Assembly (NCBI GenBank): GCA_011174815.1 | Contig: DUFF01000085.1 | Span: 1-32,932, forward strand | Direction: 5' to 3' | Origin: Dehalococcoidia bacterium | Lineage (GTDB): Bacteria; Chloroflexota; Dehalococcoidia; Dehalococcoidales; RBG-16-60-22 | DNA: 32,932 nucleotides | Part shown: positions 17,549 to 26,893 of the stretch, piece by piece | Layout of the letters: each line of letters begins with the position of its first letter | Numbering within the stretch: the stretch's first letter is position 1 | Program-made: the position numbers and the translations under genes | Notes under the pieces: generated by a model | Seen by the model: the letters and a program-made list of their open reading frames with translations, nothing else | What the model was told of the DNA's origin: nothing | Databases searched by the model: none

Positions 17549-19282
17549 TCAGCTTTTAAATCGGCTGGTGATGGGTAACCTGCGGTCGCGCCCAAAAGCT
17601 CTGGGCGTTATTTTGATGCCGGGAGGGGCCTGGCGTCGCTTGTATTCGCTGGTATCTACCAGGCGGGCAACTTTTTTGACCATGTCTAGGCTGAAGCCCA
17701 TGTTCACAATCTGCTCGATGTTTTTATCCTCCTCGACGTAGGCCGTGAGCACGGGATCGAGCTGCTCGTACGGGGGTAGCGTATCGGTGTCTTTCTGGTC
17801 GGGCCGGAGCTCGGCGGAGGGGGGTTTATCAATCACGCTTGTGGGTATCGATGTTCGTGCGCCGAGAGAGTTGCGATATTTGGCCAGTTCATACACCAGG
17901 GTCTTGGGCACATCCTTGATCACGGCAAAACCGCCCGCCATATCGCCATATAAAGTGGTGTAGCCGGTGGCCGTTTCACTTTTGTTGCCGGTGGTAAGGA
18001 CCAGCCAGCCAAATTTATTGGACAGCGCCATCAGAATATTGCCTCTGATGCGTGCCTGAATGTTCTCTTCGGTGATATCAGGCGCGGTTCCCTGAAAATT
18101 GTCCTTCAGCGTCTCCAGATAGGACTGGAGGATTTCGCCTATGGGTATGGTCAACAGTTTTATGCCGATATTCTGGGTCAGTGCCTTAGCATCGGCGATG
18201 CTACCCGGCGACGAATATGGCGAAGGCATGGCGACACCGACCACGTTTGAAGCCCCCAGCGCGTCAACGGCGATGGCCGCGACCAGGCTGGAATCAATCC
18301 CTCCGGATAGCCCTATCACCACCTTCTGAAAGCCGTTTTTGCGGACGTAGTCCTGAGTGCCGAGCACCAGTGCTGAATAGACTTCTGCTGGCCATTTCAT
18401 TGTCTGTAGTTGCCTCGGCGGCAATGACGGCTTGTCATACTCAGGCGCTTTATCCGATATGGTTATCCTGGCGACTTGGCATCGCTCCGCATCGAGGAGG
18501 AGCGACTCCTTGCGCCACCGGGGGTCATGCAAACGGGCTCGGAAAACGGCCTCCACATCCAGGTCCGCCACAATCAAGTCCTCTTCAAATTGTTTGCCCT
18601 GAGCGATAAGCTCGCCTTTTTCATCCAGTATCATGCTGTTGCCGTCAAAGACCAGCTCATCCTGTCCGCCGACCAGATTATTGTAGGCGATGATGGCCAC
18701 GTTGTCCGTGGCGCGTGTGCTGAGCATTTTCCGCCGTGCGTCGCCTTTACCGGCGTGGTAGGGCGAGGCGCTGATGTTGATGATTACCTCGGCGCCGGAG
18801 TAAGCCTGTGCCGTTGCCGGTCCGGCTTCATACCATATGTCCTCGCAGATATTGACCCCGATGCCGATATCAGCGAGCCGGTAAACGGGGACGCCTTTTC
18901 CAGTCTGAAAGTAGCGGTTCTCATCGAATACGCCATAGTTGGGCAGGTATATCTTGTGGTAGATGTCCACCAGCCGGCCGTCATGGATGACCGCGGCGGC
19001 ATTATAGATGTCCTCTCTGGCGTTAACACAGCCCACAATGATGGTTATTCCCGAAGAATCGCTGACTACGGCATTCAGAGTTTTAAGGTTCTCGGCGACA
19101 AACTGCGGCTTGAAGAGCAAATCTTCCGGAGGGTAGCCACAAATGGCAAGCTCTGGGAATGTCAGAAGGTCTATTCCCAGAGCCCTGGCCTCATCAATGG
19201 CTCTAAGTATTTTTTTCTTGTTGCCCAGAAAATCGCCGACGGTGGTATTGATCTGAGCCATGCCAATGCGCAGCCGGCGCAT
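17549..19282 (-). CDS. nadE: Glutamine-dependent NAD+ synthetase
   Basis: N-terminal nitrilase domain (MRRLRIGMAQINTTVGDFLGN..., FPELAICGYPPEDLL, NICEDIWYE) plus NAD synthase SGGIDSSLVAAIAVDALG. GGGAGG RBS 7 nt before ATG 19282. Confidence 0.96.
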   Translation of the reverse strand: MRRLRIGMAQINTTVGDFLGNKKKILRAIDEARALGIDLLTFPELAICGYPPEDLLFKPQFVAENLKTLNAVVSDSSGITIIVGCVNAREDIYNAAAVIHDGRLVDIYHKIYLPNYGVFDENRYFQTGKGVPVYRLADIGIGVNICEDIWYEAGPATAQAYSGAEVIINISASPYHAGKGDARRKMLSTRATDNVAIIAYNNLVGGQDELVFDGNSMILDEKGELIAQGKQFEEDLIVADLDVEAVFRARLHDPRWRKESLLLDAERCQVARITISDKAPEYDKPSLPPRQLQTMKWPAEVYSALVLGTQDYVRKNGFQKVVIGLSGGIDSSLVAAIAVDALGASNVVGVAMPSPYSSPGSIADAKALTQNIGIKLLTIPIGEILQSYLETLKDNFQGTAPDITEENIQARIRGNILMALSNKFGWLVLTTGNKSETATGYTTLYGDMAGGFAVIKDVPKTLVYELAKYRNSLGARTSIPTSVIDKPPSAELRPDQKDTDTLPPYEQLDPVLTAYVEEDKNIEQIVNMGFSLDMVKKVARLVDTSEYKRRQAPPGIKITPRAFGRDRRLPITSRFKS

Positions 19283-19321
19283 GCTCATCCCTCCCATCCA
19301 TGAACCGGGGAGAAGGCGAAC

Positions 19322-20665
19322 TTATAGAATTGGCAGGTACCGGTTCAGCTCATACTCGCTAACCTGGGTGCGGTAGTGGTCCCACTCTATCTTTTTGTTC
19401 TCGATAAACGCGTTGAACACATGGTCGCCGAGGGCCTTCCGCACTATTTCGCTCTTCTCGGCCAGCAGGATGGCTTCCAGCAGGCTGGCCGGAAGAGTGC
19501 CGATGCCCCTCCGCTGCCTTTCCTCTTGATTCATCTCATACACGTTCTCTTCAATTGGCTCCGGTACCTCGTAGCCCTTTTCAATGCCTTCCAGCCCGGC
19601 GGCCAGCATTACGCTGAAAGCGAGGTACGGATTGCAGGCCGGGTCCGGGGAACGGAATTCAATCCTGGTGGCTTTCTCACGTCCGGGGCGGTACTCGGGG
19701 ACGCGGACTAGGTCAGAGCGGTTGCGCCGCGCCCAGGAAAGATAGACCGGCGCTTCATAGCCGGGAACGAGGCGCTTGTAAGAATTTACCCACTGGTTGG
19801 TGACGGCGGTAATCTCCGGGGCATGCTTCAATAGCCCGGCGATGAAACACTTGCCCACCTTGGAAAGGTGATAGGGGTCTTTGGCGTCAAAGAAGGCATT
19901 CTTATCGCCGGTGAAAAGAGACTGGTGCGTGTGCATGCCGTTGCCGTTCTCGCCGAACACCGGCTTGGGCATAAAGGTAGCGTAGACGCCGTATTTCAGG
20001 GCCACCTCTTTGACCACTAGGCGGTAGGTCATCACGCTGTCGGCCATGGTCAGGGCATCGGTATATCTCATGTCTATTTCATGCTGGCTGGGTGCGACCT
20101 CGTGGTGGGAATACTCCACACCAATGCCCATCTCCTCCAGAGTGAGCACGGTCTCCTTTCTCATATCGGTGGCGGCATCCCGCGGCGTCAGATCGAAGTA
20201 GCCTCCCTGGTCCAGGAATTCCGTGCCCTGCGAGTTACGGAAGTAGAAATATTCCAATTCCGGCCCCACATAATAGGTGTAGCCCAGGTCTGCCGCCCGT
20301 TTCAGGTTCCGCTTCAGGACAAACCGCGGGTCACCATCAAATGGCTCACCACCCGGTTTCAAGATATCGCAGAACATGCGTGCTACGGCGCGGTGCTCCG
20401 TTGACCGCCAGGGCAGCAGCTGAAAGGTGTCGGGGTCGGGCAGGGCTACCATATCGCTTTCATCGATGCGGGCGAAACCCTCGATTGAGGAGCCATCGAA
20501 GCCCATCCCTTCCTCAAGGGCGCCCTCCAGCTCCTCGACGGTTATGGCGAAGTTCTTCAGGAAACCGAGGATGTCGGTAAACCACATCCGGATGAATTTG
20601 ATATCGTGTTCCTTGGCCATCTGAAGGACGTATTCTTTGCCTTCTTGTTTGTTCCCTTTTACCAT
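19322..20665 (-). CDS. glnA: Glutamine synthetase type I
   Basis: 447 aa; FTDILGFLKNF, GMGFDGSSIEGFARIDESDM, GNGMHTHQSLF, NSYKRLVPGYEAPVYLSWARRNRSDLVRVP, RIEFRSPDPACNPYLAF. Confidence 0.98.
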   Translation of the reverse strand: MVKGNKQEGKEYVLQMAKEHDIKFIRMWFTDILGFLKNFAITVEELEGALEEGMGFDGSSIEGFARIDESDMVALPDPDTFQLLPWRSTEHRAVARMFCDILKPGGEPFDGDPRFVLKRNLKRAADLGYTYYVGPELEYFYFRNSQGTEFLDQGGYFDLTPRDAATDMRKETVLTLEEMGIGVEYSHHEVAPSQHEIDMRYTDALTMADSVMTYRLVVKEVALKYGVYATFMPKPVFGENGNGMHTHQSLFTGDKNAFFDAKDPYHLSKVGKCFIAGLLKHAPEITAVTNQWVNSYKRLVPGYEAPVYLSWARRNRSDLVRVPEYRPGREKATRIEFRSPDPACNPYLAFSVMLAAGLEGIEKGYEVPEPIEENVYEMNQEERQRRGIGTLPASLLEAILLAEKSEIVRKALGDHVFNAFIENKKIEWDHYRTQVSEYELNRYLPIL

Positions 20666-20695
20666 TTCATACCTCCGTAATGTTTTGATTATTGG

Positions 20696-21034
20696 CTAGA
20701 TTGCTTTTTCGCCGGCTTCGCCGGTCCGGACACGAATTGCGTTTTCCACGGGCAGGATAAATATCTTGCCGTCTCCCATGTCACCGGTACGGGCACTGGC
20801 GTTGATGGCATGTACCGTCTGGGGTACATCGTCATCGAGGACTACAAGCTCAATCTTGATTTTGGGCAGGAAATCCACACGGTATTCGCCAACGCGCCAC
20901 TGCAGTGGAATTCCCTTCTGCCGCCCCCGGCCGCTCACCTCGCTGATGGTCATGCCGAAGTAACCGCTGTCTTCCAGCGCTTTTCTTACCGGCTCCAGCT
21001 TCTCCTCCCGGATAATGGCCTCTATCTTCTTCAT
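20696..21034 (-). CDS. glnB: Nitrogen regulatory protein P-II
   Basis: MKKIEAIIREEKLEPVRKALEDSGYFGMTISEVSGRGRQKG...EYRVDFLPKIKIELVVLDDDVPQTVHAINASARTGDMGDGKIFILPVENAIRVRTGEAGEKAI. ATG at 21034 overlaps the amt stop. Confidence 0.97.
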   Translation of the reverse strand: MKKIEAIIREEKLEPVRKALEDSGYFGMTISEVSGRGRQKGIPLQWRVGEYRVDFLPKIKIELVVLDDDVPQTVHAINASARTGDMGDGKIFILPVENAIRVRTGEAGEKAI

Positions 21035-22266
21035 CGCAGCGCGCCTCCGTAGGCCCTTTCGCCATGCTGGGCGATGTCCAGCCCCACTGTTTCCTCCATG
21101 CCGCTGACCCTCACTCCTAGGGTAACCTCCACAAGCTTGGCCAGGACCCAGGTGGCGCCGAAGGCAAACAGCCATACTGCGGCCACGCCGGCCATTTGTT
21201 TCCCCAATTGTAGCACATTACCCATTAGCAGGCCATTGGCGCCGGCAGAGTTTACGGCAACGCTGGCGAAGACGCCGGTGGCTATGGCGCCCCAGGTGCC
21301 GCCCATACCGTGCACTGCCCAGACATCCAGCGATTCGTCGATCTGCCGCCGCATGCGGAAGAGCATGCAGTAGTAGCAGACCACTGCCGCCCCCATGCCG
21401 ATAGGTATGCCCATCATCGGCGAGACGAAGCCGGCCGCCGGCGTGATGGCGACGAGCCCGGCCACCGCTCCGGTAGCCGTGCCCAGCATGGTAGGTCGGC
21501 GGTAAATCCAGTCCAGCACCATCCAGGTAAAGGCCGCCGCTGCGGCCGAGGCATTGGTGGCAACGAAGGCACTGGCGGCCAGCCCCCCTGAAGTAAGGGC
21601 ACTGCCGGCATTGAAGCCGAACCAGCCAAACCAGAGCAGCCCGGCACCGAGCATAACCATCGGGATGTTGTGCGGCTCCATGGGCTGACCGTCGCGGAAG
21701 CCCTTGCGCGGACCGAGTACCAGTGCCAGCGCCAGTGCCGAAACGCCGGCGCAGATGTGGACCACGGTGCCGCCGGCGAAGTCAAGCGCTCCCAGTTCTG
21801 CCAGCCACCCGCCATCACCCCAGACCCAGTGTGCTACCGGGGCGTAGACAAAGGTCAGCCACAGCGCCGAGAAGAGAAGGAGCGAGCTGAACTTGATTCG
21901 CTCCACTACCGCTCCGGTGATAAGGGCGACGGTGATGATGGCGAACATTCCCTGAAAGACCATGAAGGCGAGATGGGGTACCGTGCTGGCGTAAACGGGC
22001 GAAGGCTCCTGGCCGACCCCGCGCAGGCCGATAAAGTCCAACCGGCCGAGAAGGCCGCCGATGTCAGGGCCAAAACTCAGACTGTAACCGTAGAGAATCC
22101 AGAGCAGTCCCACCAGCCCCAGCGCGGCAAAGCTCATCATCAGGGTGGAGAGGACGTTTTTTCTCCGCACCATGCCGCCATAGAAGAGGGCGACTCCCGG
22201 CGTCATGAGCATGACCAGCGCCGAGGAAATCAGAATCCAGGCGGTATCACCGGAACTTATTGACAT
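21031..22266 (-). CDS. amt: Ammonium transporter
   Basis: 411 aa Amt family; TPGVALFYGGMVRRKNVLSTLMMSF, GALDFAGGTVVHICAGVSALALALVLGPRKG, LLWFGWFGFNAGSA, DESLDVWAVHGMGGTWGAIATGVFA. Confidence 0.98.
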   Translation of the reverse strand: MSISSGDTAWILISSALVMLMTPGVALFYGGMVRRKNVLSTLMMSFAALGLVGLLWILYGYSLSFGPDIGGLLGRLDFIGLRGVGQEPSPVYASTVPHLAFMVFQGMFAIITVALITGAVVERIKFSSLLLFSALWLTFVYAPVAHWVWGDGGWLAELGALDFAGGTVVHICAGVSALALALVLGPRKGFRDGQPMEPHNIPMVMLGAGLLWFGWFGFNAGSALTSGGLAASAFVATNASAAAAAFTWMVLDWIYRRPTMLGTATGAVAGLVAITPAAGFVSPMMGIPIGMGAAVVCYYCMLFRMRRQIDESLDVWAVHGMGGTWGAIATGVFASVAVNSAGANGLLMGNVLQLGKQMAGVAAVWLFAFGATWVLAKLVEVTLGVRVSGMEETVGLDIAQHGERAYGGALR

Positions 22267-22468
22267 CTCAGAACTCCTGTTTACGCTTATCTGCCTTCAT
22301 TTTAAGCCTGGATTGTTTCCAAAAGATTACAGGCAATTTAAATTTAGGTTACAAGGTTCAAAAAAGGTGGCTCCACGGCTAATGGCGAATGAACCACCCC
22401 TATTAATAAGATTCGCGCTACTGAGATTTGGTAAGGAATGAATTTCAGGATGATAAAAACTCGGTAAA

Positions 22469-22837
22469 TTAATTTTCTACCGTCACTTCCACCACGTTCT
22501 GGCGGGCAATTGCCTTTTCTCTATCGCCACTTTTAATGAAAACGTGCATCAGGCCTAATACTTCGTACTGGCCGTTTTCCAGCTTTGTGGTGTCCCACCT
22601 CACCGGGAAATTCTCGCTTCTCTCTTCCGACTCGCCAATTTTTACCCAGGTACCGGCACCTTTCTTGCGGTAGTACCAGGGGTTGGCTATTTTCTCTATC
22701 GTTCCGGAGATGCCAAGCGACTCCATTTCCTTAAATATAAGGTCTTCGTCGAAGGTTTCCCGCAGCTGCACGGCGCCGGAATATTTTTTGATAACCTCGG
22801 TCGGAACCAGATAAAACGGCCCCCAGTTGTATGACAT
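22469..22837 (-). CDS. Hypothetical small protein, predicted Ig-like beta-sandwich at C-terminus
   Basis: 122 aa with RBS (GGGGGAGG upstream of ATG); C-terminal FPVRWDTTKLENGQYEVLGLMHVF resembles the WDT..L.(D/N)G.Y.l strand pattern of bacterial Ig-like domains. Confidence 0.65.
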   Translation of the reverse strand: MSYNWGPFYLVPTEVIKKYSGAVQLRETFDEDLIFKEMESLGISGTIEKIANPWYYRKKGAGTWVKIGESEERSENFPVRWDTTKLENGQYEVLGLMHVFIKSGDREKAIARQNVVEVTVEN

Positions 22838-22872
22838 TTTAATTACCTCCCCCGATGAGTCATTTCTTATTC

Positions 22873-23022
22873 TCAGGATTGCTTTCTCTTCTGTCCGGCG
22901 GTTTGCTTTAGCTGCTTCAGGCCCGCTTTGTTCTTCTGGGATTTCAGCGGAGGGGATTTGCTCTCACTGCTTATTTTGGGAGAGAGGCTGGCCCACAGGT
23001 AGGTTTTTTGGTAAATATCCAC
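22873..23022 (-). CDS. Candidate small basic protein (49 aa), uncalled
   Basis: Manual minus-strand reading: GTG 23022 to TGA 22873: VDIYQKTYLWASLSPKISSESKSPPLKSQKNKAGLKQLKQTAGQKRKQS; G-rich RBS-like GAGGGCGGGG upstream. Confidence 0.35.
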   Translation of the reverse strand: MDIYQKTYLWASLSPKISSESKSPPLKSQKNKAGLKQLKQTAGQKRKQS

Positions 23023-23066
23023 GGTTTTCCCCGCCCTCGGTTATTTGGGGTGAATTGCGGTCAAAA

Positions 23067-23072
23067 ATTATA
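23067..23072 (-). promoter_or_regulatory. Candidate -10 box (TATAAT) upstream of the small ORF / hypothetical
   Basis: Minus strand GGGGGAGATATAATTTTTGACC; no convincing -35. Confidence 0.3.
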
Positions 23073-23163
23073 TCTCCCCCATGTTAAAAATATAAAGGAT
23101 AAATGTTACAGGAGTATTACGGGCATGTTAAATCTGTGCCGCAGATAAGGCAGAAAGGCGGGC

Positions 23164-23838
23164 TTACTGATTGCAGTTGAGGCGGTAGCCGATGTTACGC
23201 ACTGTCTCGACAAAGGTATGGCCTAGGACCTCAATCTTGCTCCGGAGACGCCTGACGTGGACATCGACGGTCCGGTCGCCGCCGAAATAATCATAGCCCC
23301 AGACTTGGTTCAGCAGGGCATCGCGGGTATAGACCCGGCCGGGATGGCTGGCGAGGAACCGCAGCAGCTCGTATTCTTTGAAGGTGAGTTCAATGCGTCG
23401 GCCGCTTATCGATACCTCGTATTTGTCCAGGTCGATCGCGAGGTCGCCGCATCTGATGACCTCGCCTGATTCGGCACTGCCGGCCTTTTTCAGGAGCCGC
23501 TCAATCCGCAGCACCAGTTCACTGGCGTCACCCGGCTCCATGACGAAGTCGTCGATGGCCTCCAGGTCAATACCAGGACGGTCAATAACCCGTCTGTTTA
23601 TCAGCGCCATAACCGGCAGCTGTCTTTTGCTTTTTATCTTCTGAGACAGCCCGGCCAGTTCCGGGCCGCGCTTGCCCCTTATTCCCAGCATTACCAGGTC
23701 CGGGGATTGTTCACTGACCTGCTTCATTACATCATCCTGCGCAGAAGCAAGCGAGCAGTAGAACCCGCTCTGGGTAAGCCCGGAATAAACGCCGTTCAGG
23801 CTATGGCCTTCATCAGTGATAATAAGAATGCGGGGCAA
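23164..23838 (-). CDS. OmpR-family winged-helix regulator with degenerate (pseudo) receiver domain
   Basis: C-terminal OmpR wHTH (GRRIELTFKEYELLRFLASHPGRVYTRDALLNQVWGYDYFGGDRTVDVHVRRLRSKIE). Receiver has ILIITDE, PDLVMLGIRG (Asp site is Gly), and no T/S-K pair. Confidence 0.92.
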   Translation of the reverse strand: MPRILIITDEGHSLNGVYSGLTQSGFYCSLASAQDDVMKQVSEQSPDLVMLGIRGKRGPELAGLSQKIKSKRQLPVMALINRRVIDRPGIDLEAIDDFVMEPGDASELVLRIERLLKKAGSAESGEVIRCGDLAIDLDKYEVSISGRRIELTFKEYELLRFLASHPGRVYTRDALLNQVWGYDYFGGDRTVDVHVRRLRSKIEVLGHTFVETVRNIGYRLNCNQ

Positions 23839-23853
23839 AGTGCCACCTCACCT

Positions 23854-24609
23854 TCAGGGTGCGTAGATTCTGCCATACGGTCTCAGGTAGAGAGGGAAGA
23901 GCTTGATGAATTCACCCTTCAGTATCTCATCAGCATTATATTTGAAGTGGCCGGCGAACTCAACGACCAGTTTTTTTATCAGTTGCCAGTCGTCTTCACT
24001 TGGCCTAGCCATGCCTACTTCTCTGCCCAGCTGATACTTCTCCACATTGCCCTTGAGATAGACGGCGCCGCCGTGCATGCCGGTGCCGATGAAATTGGCC
24101 CTGTGTTCGCCTCCCCCGTTCAGTCCCAGGAGGACCAGCACGCCTCCGGCCATGTATTCGCCGAGGAAGTCCTGCGCCGTGCCCCCGATGACCACCGTTG
24201 GCTTCTTTTCCTGATATTCCTTCATATGTATGCCTGCCCGGTAACCGACGCTATCCCGGACGAAGATTCTGCCGCCGCGCGCCGAGAGGCCGATGATATC
24301 GCCGGCGTGGCCGTGAACGATGATTTCCCCGTCGTTCATGGTGTTGCCGCAGCCGTCCTGGGCATTGCCGTAAACGGTAATTCTGGGCCCGTCCATGAAA
24401 GCGCCTAGGTCATTGCCGGGCGTCCCGTGGATCTCGATTTCCAGGGGCGCATTCAGGCTGGTGCCGATGTAGCGCTGGCCGTATACGTTATGGAGTTCAA
24501 CTTGCCTCGTGCCATTGTTGGCCAGCTCCTTCAGGCGTTCGTTGAGCTCGCGGTAGTACAGGCCGCTGGCGTCAATCGATATCTTTGGCTCGTTCACCTG
24601 CGTGGCCAT
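23854..24609 (-). CDS. Glutamate synthase GXGXG (domain 3) subunit
   Basis: Repeated G-rich beta-helix: GTPGNDLGAFMDGPRITVYGNAQDGCGNTMNDGEIIVHGHAGDIIGLSARGGRIFVRDSVGYRAGIHMKEYQEKKPTVVIGGTAQDFLGEYMAGGVLVLLGL. Confidence 0.93.
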   Translation of the reverse strand: MATQVNEPKISIDASGLYYRELNERLKELANNGTRQVELHNVYGQRYIGTSLNAPLEIEIHGTPGNDLGAFMDGPRITVYGNAQDGCGNTMNDGEIIVHGHAGDIIGLSARGGRIFVRDSVGYRAGIHMKEYQEKKPTVVIGGTAQDFLGEYMAGGVLVLLGLNGGGEHRANFIGTGMHGGAVYLKGNVEKYQLGREVGMARPSEDDWQLIKKLVVEFAGHFKYNADEILKGEFIKLFPLYLRPYGRIYAP

Positions 24610-24610
24610 T

Positions 24611-26113
24611 TTAACTTCCCGCCATCCTTACGCCGAGGGTATCGAGTTCGTTTTCGTTGAGGCCCACGCCCCTCAGGGCAAGGCGGTTGCCACGGAGGCT
24701 TTCCAGAGCATTGATGCCCATGCCGCCCAGCATCTCCTTCAGCTCCAGGCTCCAGCCGCGCAGCAGGTTGGCCAGGCGGCGTGCGCCAATCTCCGGATTA
24801 ATCCGCTTGGAGAGGAAGAGGTCGCTGGTGCAGATGCCCCAGGCACACTTGCCGGTATGGCACTGCTGGCAGAGGCGACAGCCCAGCGCAATAAGCGCGG
24901 CCGTGCCGATGTACACCGCATCGGCGCCGAGGGCAACTGCTTTGGCCACGTCGGCGCTGCCCCGTATGCCGCCGGAGATTACAATCGAGGCACGATTGCG
25001 GATGCCCTCCTGACGGAGGCGACTGTCCACCGAGGCCAGGGCCAGCTCTATCGGGATGCCGACGTTGTCCCGGATTACTTTTGGGGCAGCCCCAGTGGCC
25101 CCCCGCAGCCCGTCGAGGACGATGATGTCGGCGCCGGCGCGGACCATACCGCTGGCGATGGCCGCCGAGTTATGCACGGCGGCGATTTTCACCGATACCG
25201 GCTTCTGGTAATGGGTGGCCTCTTTCAGTGCGTAGACCAGCTGTGCCAGGTCCTCGATGGAGTAGATATCGTGCTGCGGCGCCGGGGAGAGGGCATCGGT
25301 GCCCTGGGGAATCATGCGGGTGGTGGAGACCTCGGCGCTGACCTTCTCGCCGGGAAGATGGCCGCCGATGCCGGGCTTGGCCCCCTGGCCGATTTTAATC
25401 TCAACCACGCGGGCGGTATCAAGATATTCCGGGTGCACGCCGAAGCGTCCCGAGGCCACCTGAACGATGGTATTCTTTCCATATTTATAGAGAGTGGGGT
25501 GCAGGCCGCCCTCGCCGGTGTTCCAAAGCGTGCCCATCTCGGTAGCCGCCCGGGCCAGCGACTGGTGCACGTTGAGGCTTACCGCACCGTAAGACATGGC
25601 GGCGAACATAACCGGCACCTCCAGCCTGACCTGAGGTGTCAGCTTAGTTTTCAGCTTCCGGTCCGCATCAAGCTCCAGCCGGTCCGGCTTGCCGCCCAGA
25701 AAGGTGGTCAGCTCCATCGGCTCACGCAGCGGGTCGATGGAAGGGTTGGTCACCTGGCTGGCGTTGAGCACCAGATGGTCCCAATAGATGCGCTGTCCCT
25801 TGTCATTGCCCATGCCAGTGAGGAGGATGCTGCCGGTCTCCGCCTGCTTGATGATGTCCTCGATATACTCCGGGCGCCAGTTATAGTTGTCCCGGTACTC
25901 CAGCGGGTTGCGCCGCACCGTCAGTGCTCCGGTGGGGCAGAAGGTGACGCAGCGATGGCAGCCGGCACAGTTCTCGGTGCGGCTCTTCATCTCGTCGTCT
26001 TCCGCGTCATAATAATGGTTATCAAAGGAGCACTGGTTGACGCAGACCTCGCATTTGATGCAGCGCTCTAGGTCTCGTTCCACTAAAAACTTGGGCGGTA
26101 AATATGTCTTCAT
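24611..26113 (-). CDS. gltB: Glutamate synthase FMN domain (domain 2) subunit with N-terminal ferredoxin domain
   Basis: N-terminal CIKCEVCVNQC / CAGCHRCVTFCP; FMN barrel AMSYGAVSLNVHQSLARAA, GQGAKPGIGGHLPGEKV, VIVLDGLRGATGAAPKV, GGIRGSADVAKAVALGADAVYIGTAALIALGCRLCQQCHTGKCAWGI. Confidence 0.95.
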   Translation of the reverse strand: MKTYLPPKFLVERDLERCIKCEVCVNQCSFDNHYYDAEDDEMKSRTENCAGCHRCVTFCPTGALTVRRNPLEYRDNYNWRPEYIEDIIKQAETGSILLTGMGNDKGQRIYWDHLVLNASQVTNPSIDPLREPMELTTFLGGKPDRLELDADRKLKTKLTPQVRLEVPVMFAAMSYGAVSLNVHQSLARAATEMGTLWNTGEGGLHPTLYKYGKNTIVQVASGRFGVHPEYLDTARVVEIKIGQGAKPGIGGHLPGEKVSAEVSTTRMIPQGTDALSPAPQHDIYSIEDLAQLVYALKEATHYQKPVSVKIAAVHNSAAIASGMVRAGADIIVLDGLRGATGAAPKVIRDNVGIPIELALASVDSRLRQEGIRNRASIVISGGIRGSADVAKAVALGADAVYIGTAALIALGCRLCQQCHTGKCAWGICTSDLFLSKRINPEIGARRLANLLRGWSLELKEMLGGMGINALESLRGNRLALRGVGLNENELDTLGVRMAGS

Positions 26114-26119
26114 CCTTCC

Positions 26120-26893
26120 TCACCCCTCAATGCGTATCGCTATTCCCTTTTTCGCCAGATATTCTTTCGTCTCTGGAATGGAGTGCATGCCGTAGTGGAA
26201 GATGCTGGCCGCCAGCACCGCATCTGCCCTGCCGGCCACCAGTGCCTGGTAGAGGTCTTCCAGCGCGCCGGCGCCGCCGCTGGCGATAACCGGCACCGTA
26301 ACCGCCTCCGAGATGGTGCGGGTCAGTTCAATATCGTAGCCAGCGCGGTGTCCGTCAGCGTCAATGCTGGTCAGCAGTATCTCCCCCGCCCCCATGGCAA
26401 CGGCCTGCTGCGCCCAGAACAGGGCATCTATCCCCGTCGGCTGCTGGCCGCTGTGGGTGTAGACCTCCCACTTGGCCCGCGGGCCATTCTCCACACGCTT
26501 GGCGTCAATGGCCACCACGATGCACTGGCTGCCGAATTTGGCCGCGCCCTCCCGTATCAGTTCTGGAGTGAGCACCGCCGCCGTATTGATGGATACTTTG
26601 TCCGCGCCTGCTTTCAGCATGCGGCGCATGTCATCGGTGGTGCGCAGGCCGCCGCCCACGGTGAGTGGTATGAACACCTGCTCCGAGATGCGCTCGACAA
26701 CGTCCACCAGCGTATCCCGCCCTTCCGGCGTGGCGCTGATGTCCAGAAAGACCAGCTCGTCGGCGCCCTGCTCGTAGTAGAAAGCGGACAGTTCCACCGG
26801 GTCGCCGGCGTCGCGCAGCCGGACGAAACTGGTTCCCTTGACCACGCGCCCGTCCTTGACGTCGAGGCAGGGTATAATGCGCTTAGTGAGCAT
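26120..26893 (-). CDS. hisF: Imidazole glycerol phosphate synthase subunit HisF
   Basis: [62 protein letters not shown] at 26893. Confidence 0.98.
   Translation of the reverse strand: MLTKRIIPCLDVKDGRVVKGTSFVRLRDAGDPVELSAFYYEQGADELVFLDISATPEGRDTLVDVVERISEQVFIPLTVGGGLRTTDDMRRMLKAGADKVSINTAAVLTPELIREGAAKFGSQCIVVAIDAKRVENGPRAKWEVYTHSGQQPTGIDALFWAQQAVAMGAGEILLTSIDADGHRAGYDIELTRTISEAVTVPVIASGGAGALEDLYQALVAGRADAVLAASIFHYGMHSIPETKEYLAKKGIAIRIEG

Noticed and set aside
18476-19303. 275-aa plus-strand ORF over nadE
   Set aside because: Shadow ORF; nadE is clear on the minus strand.
22267-22468. Possible riboswitch or glutamine-responsive RNA in the amt leader
   Set aside because: Short complementary segments exist (GGTTC/GAACC, GGTGG/CCACC, GCGAAT/ATTCGC) but I could not match them to a known glutamine riboswitch architecture; needs a covariance search.
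24602-26071. 489-aa plus-strand ORF opposite the FMN-GOGAT gene
   Set aside because: Shadow ORF in GC-rich coding sequence; the minus strand has a clear protein family match and this translation has no recognisable motif.
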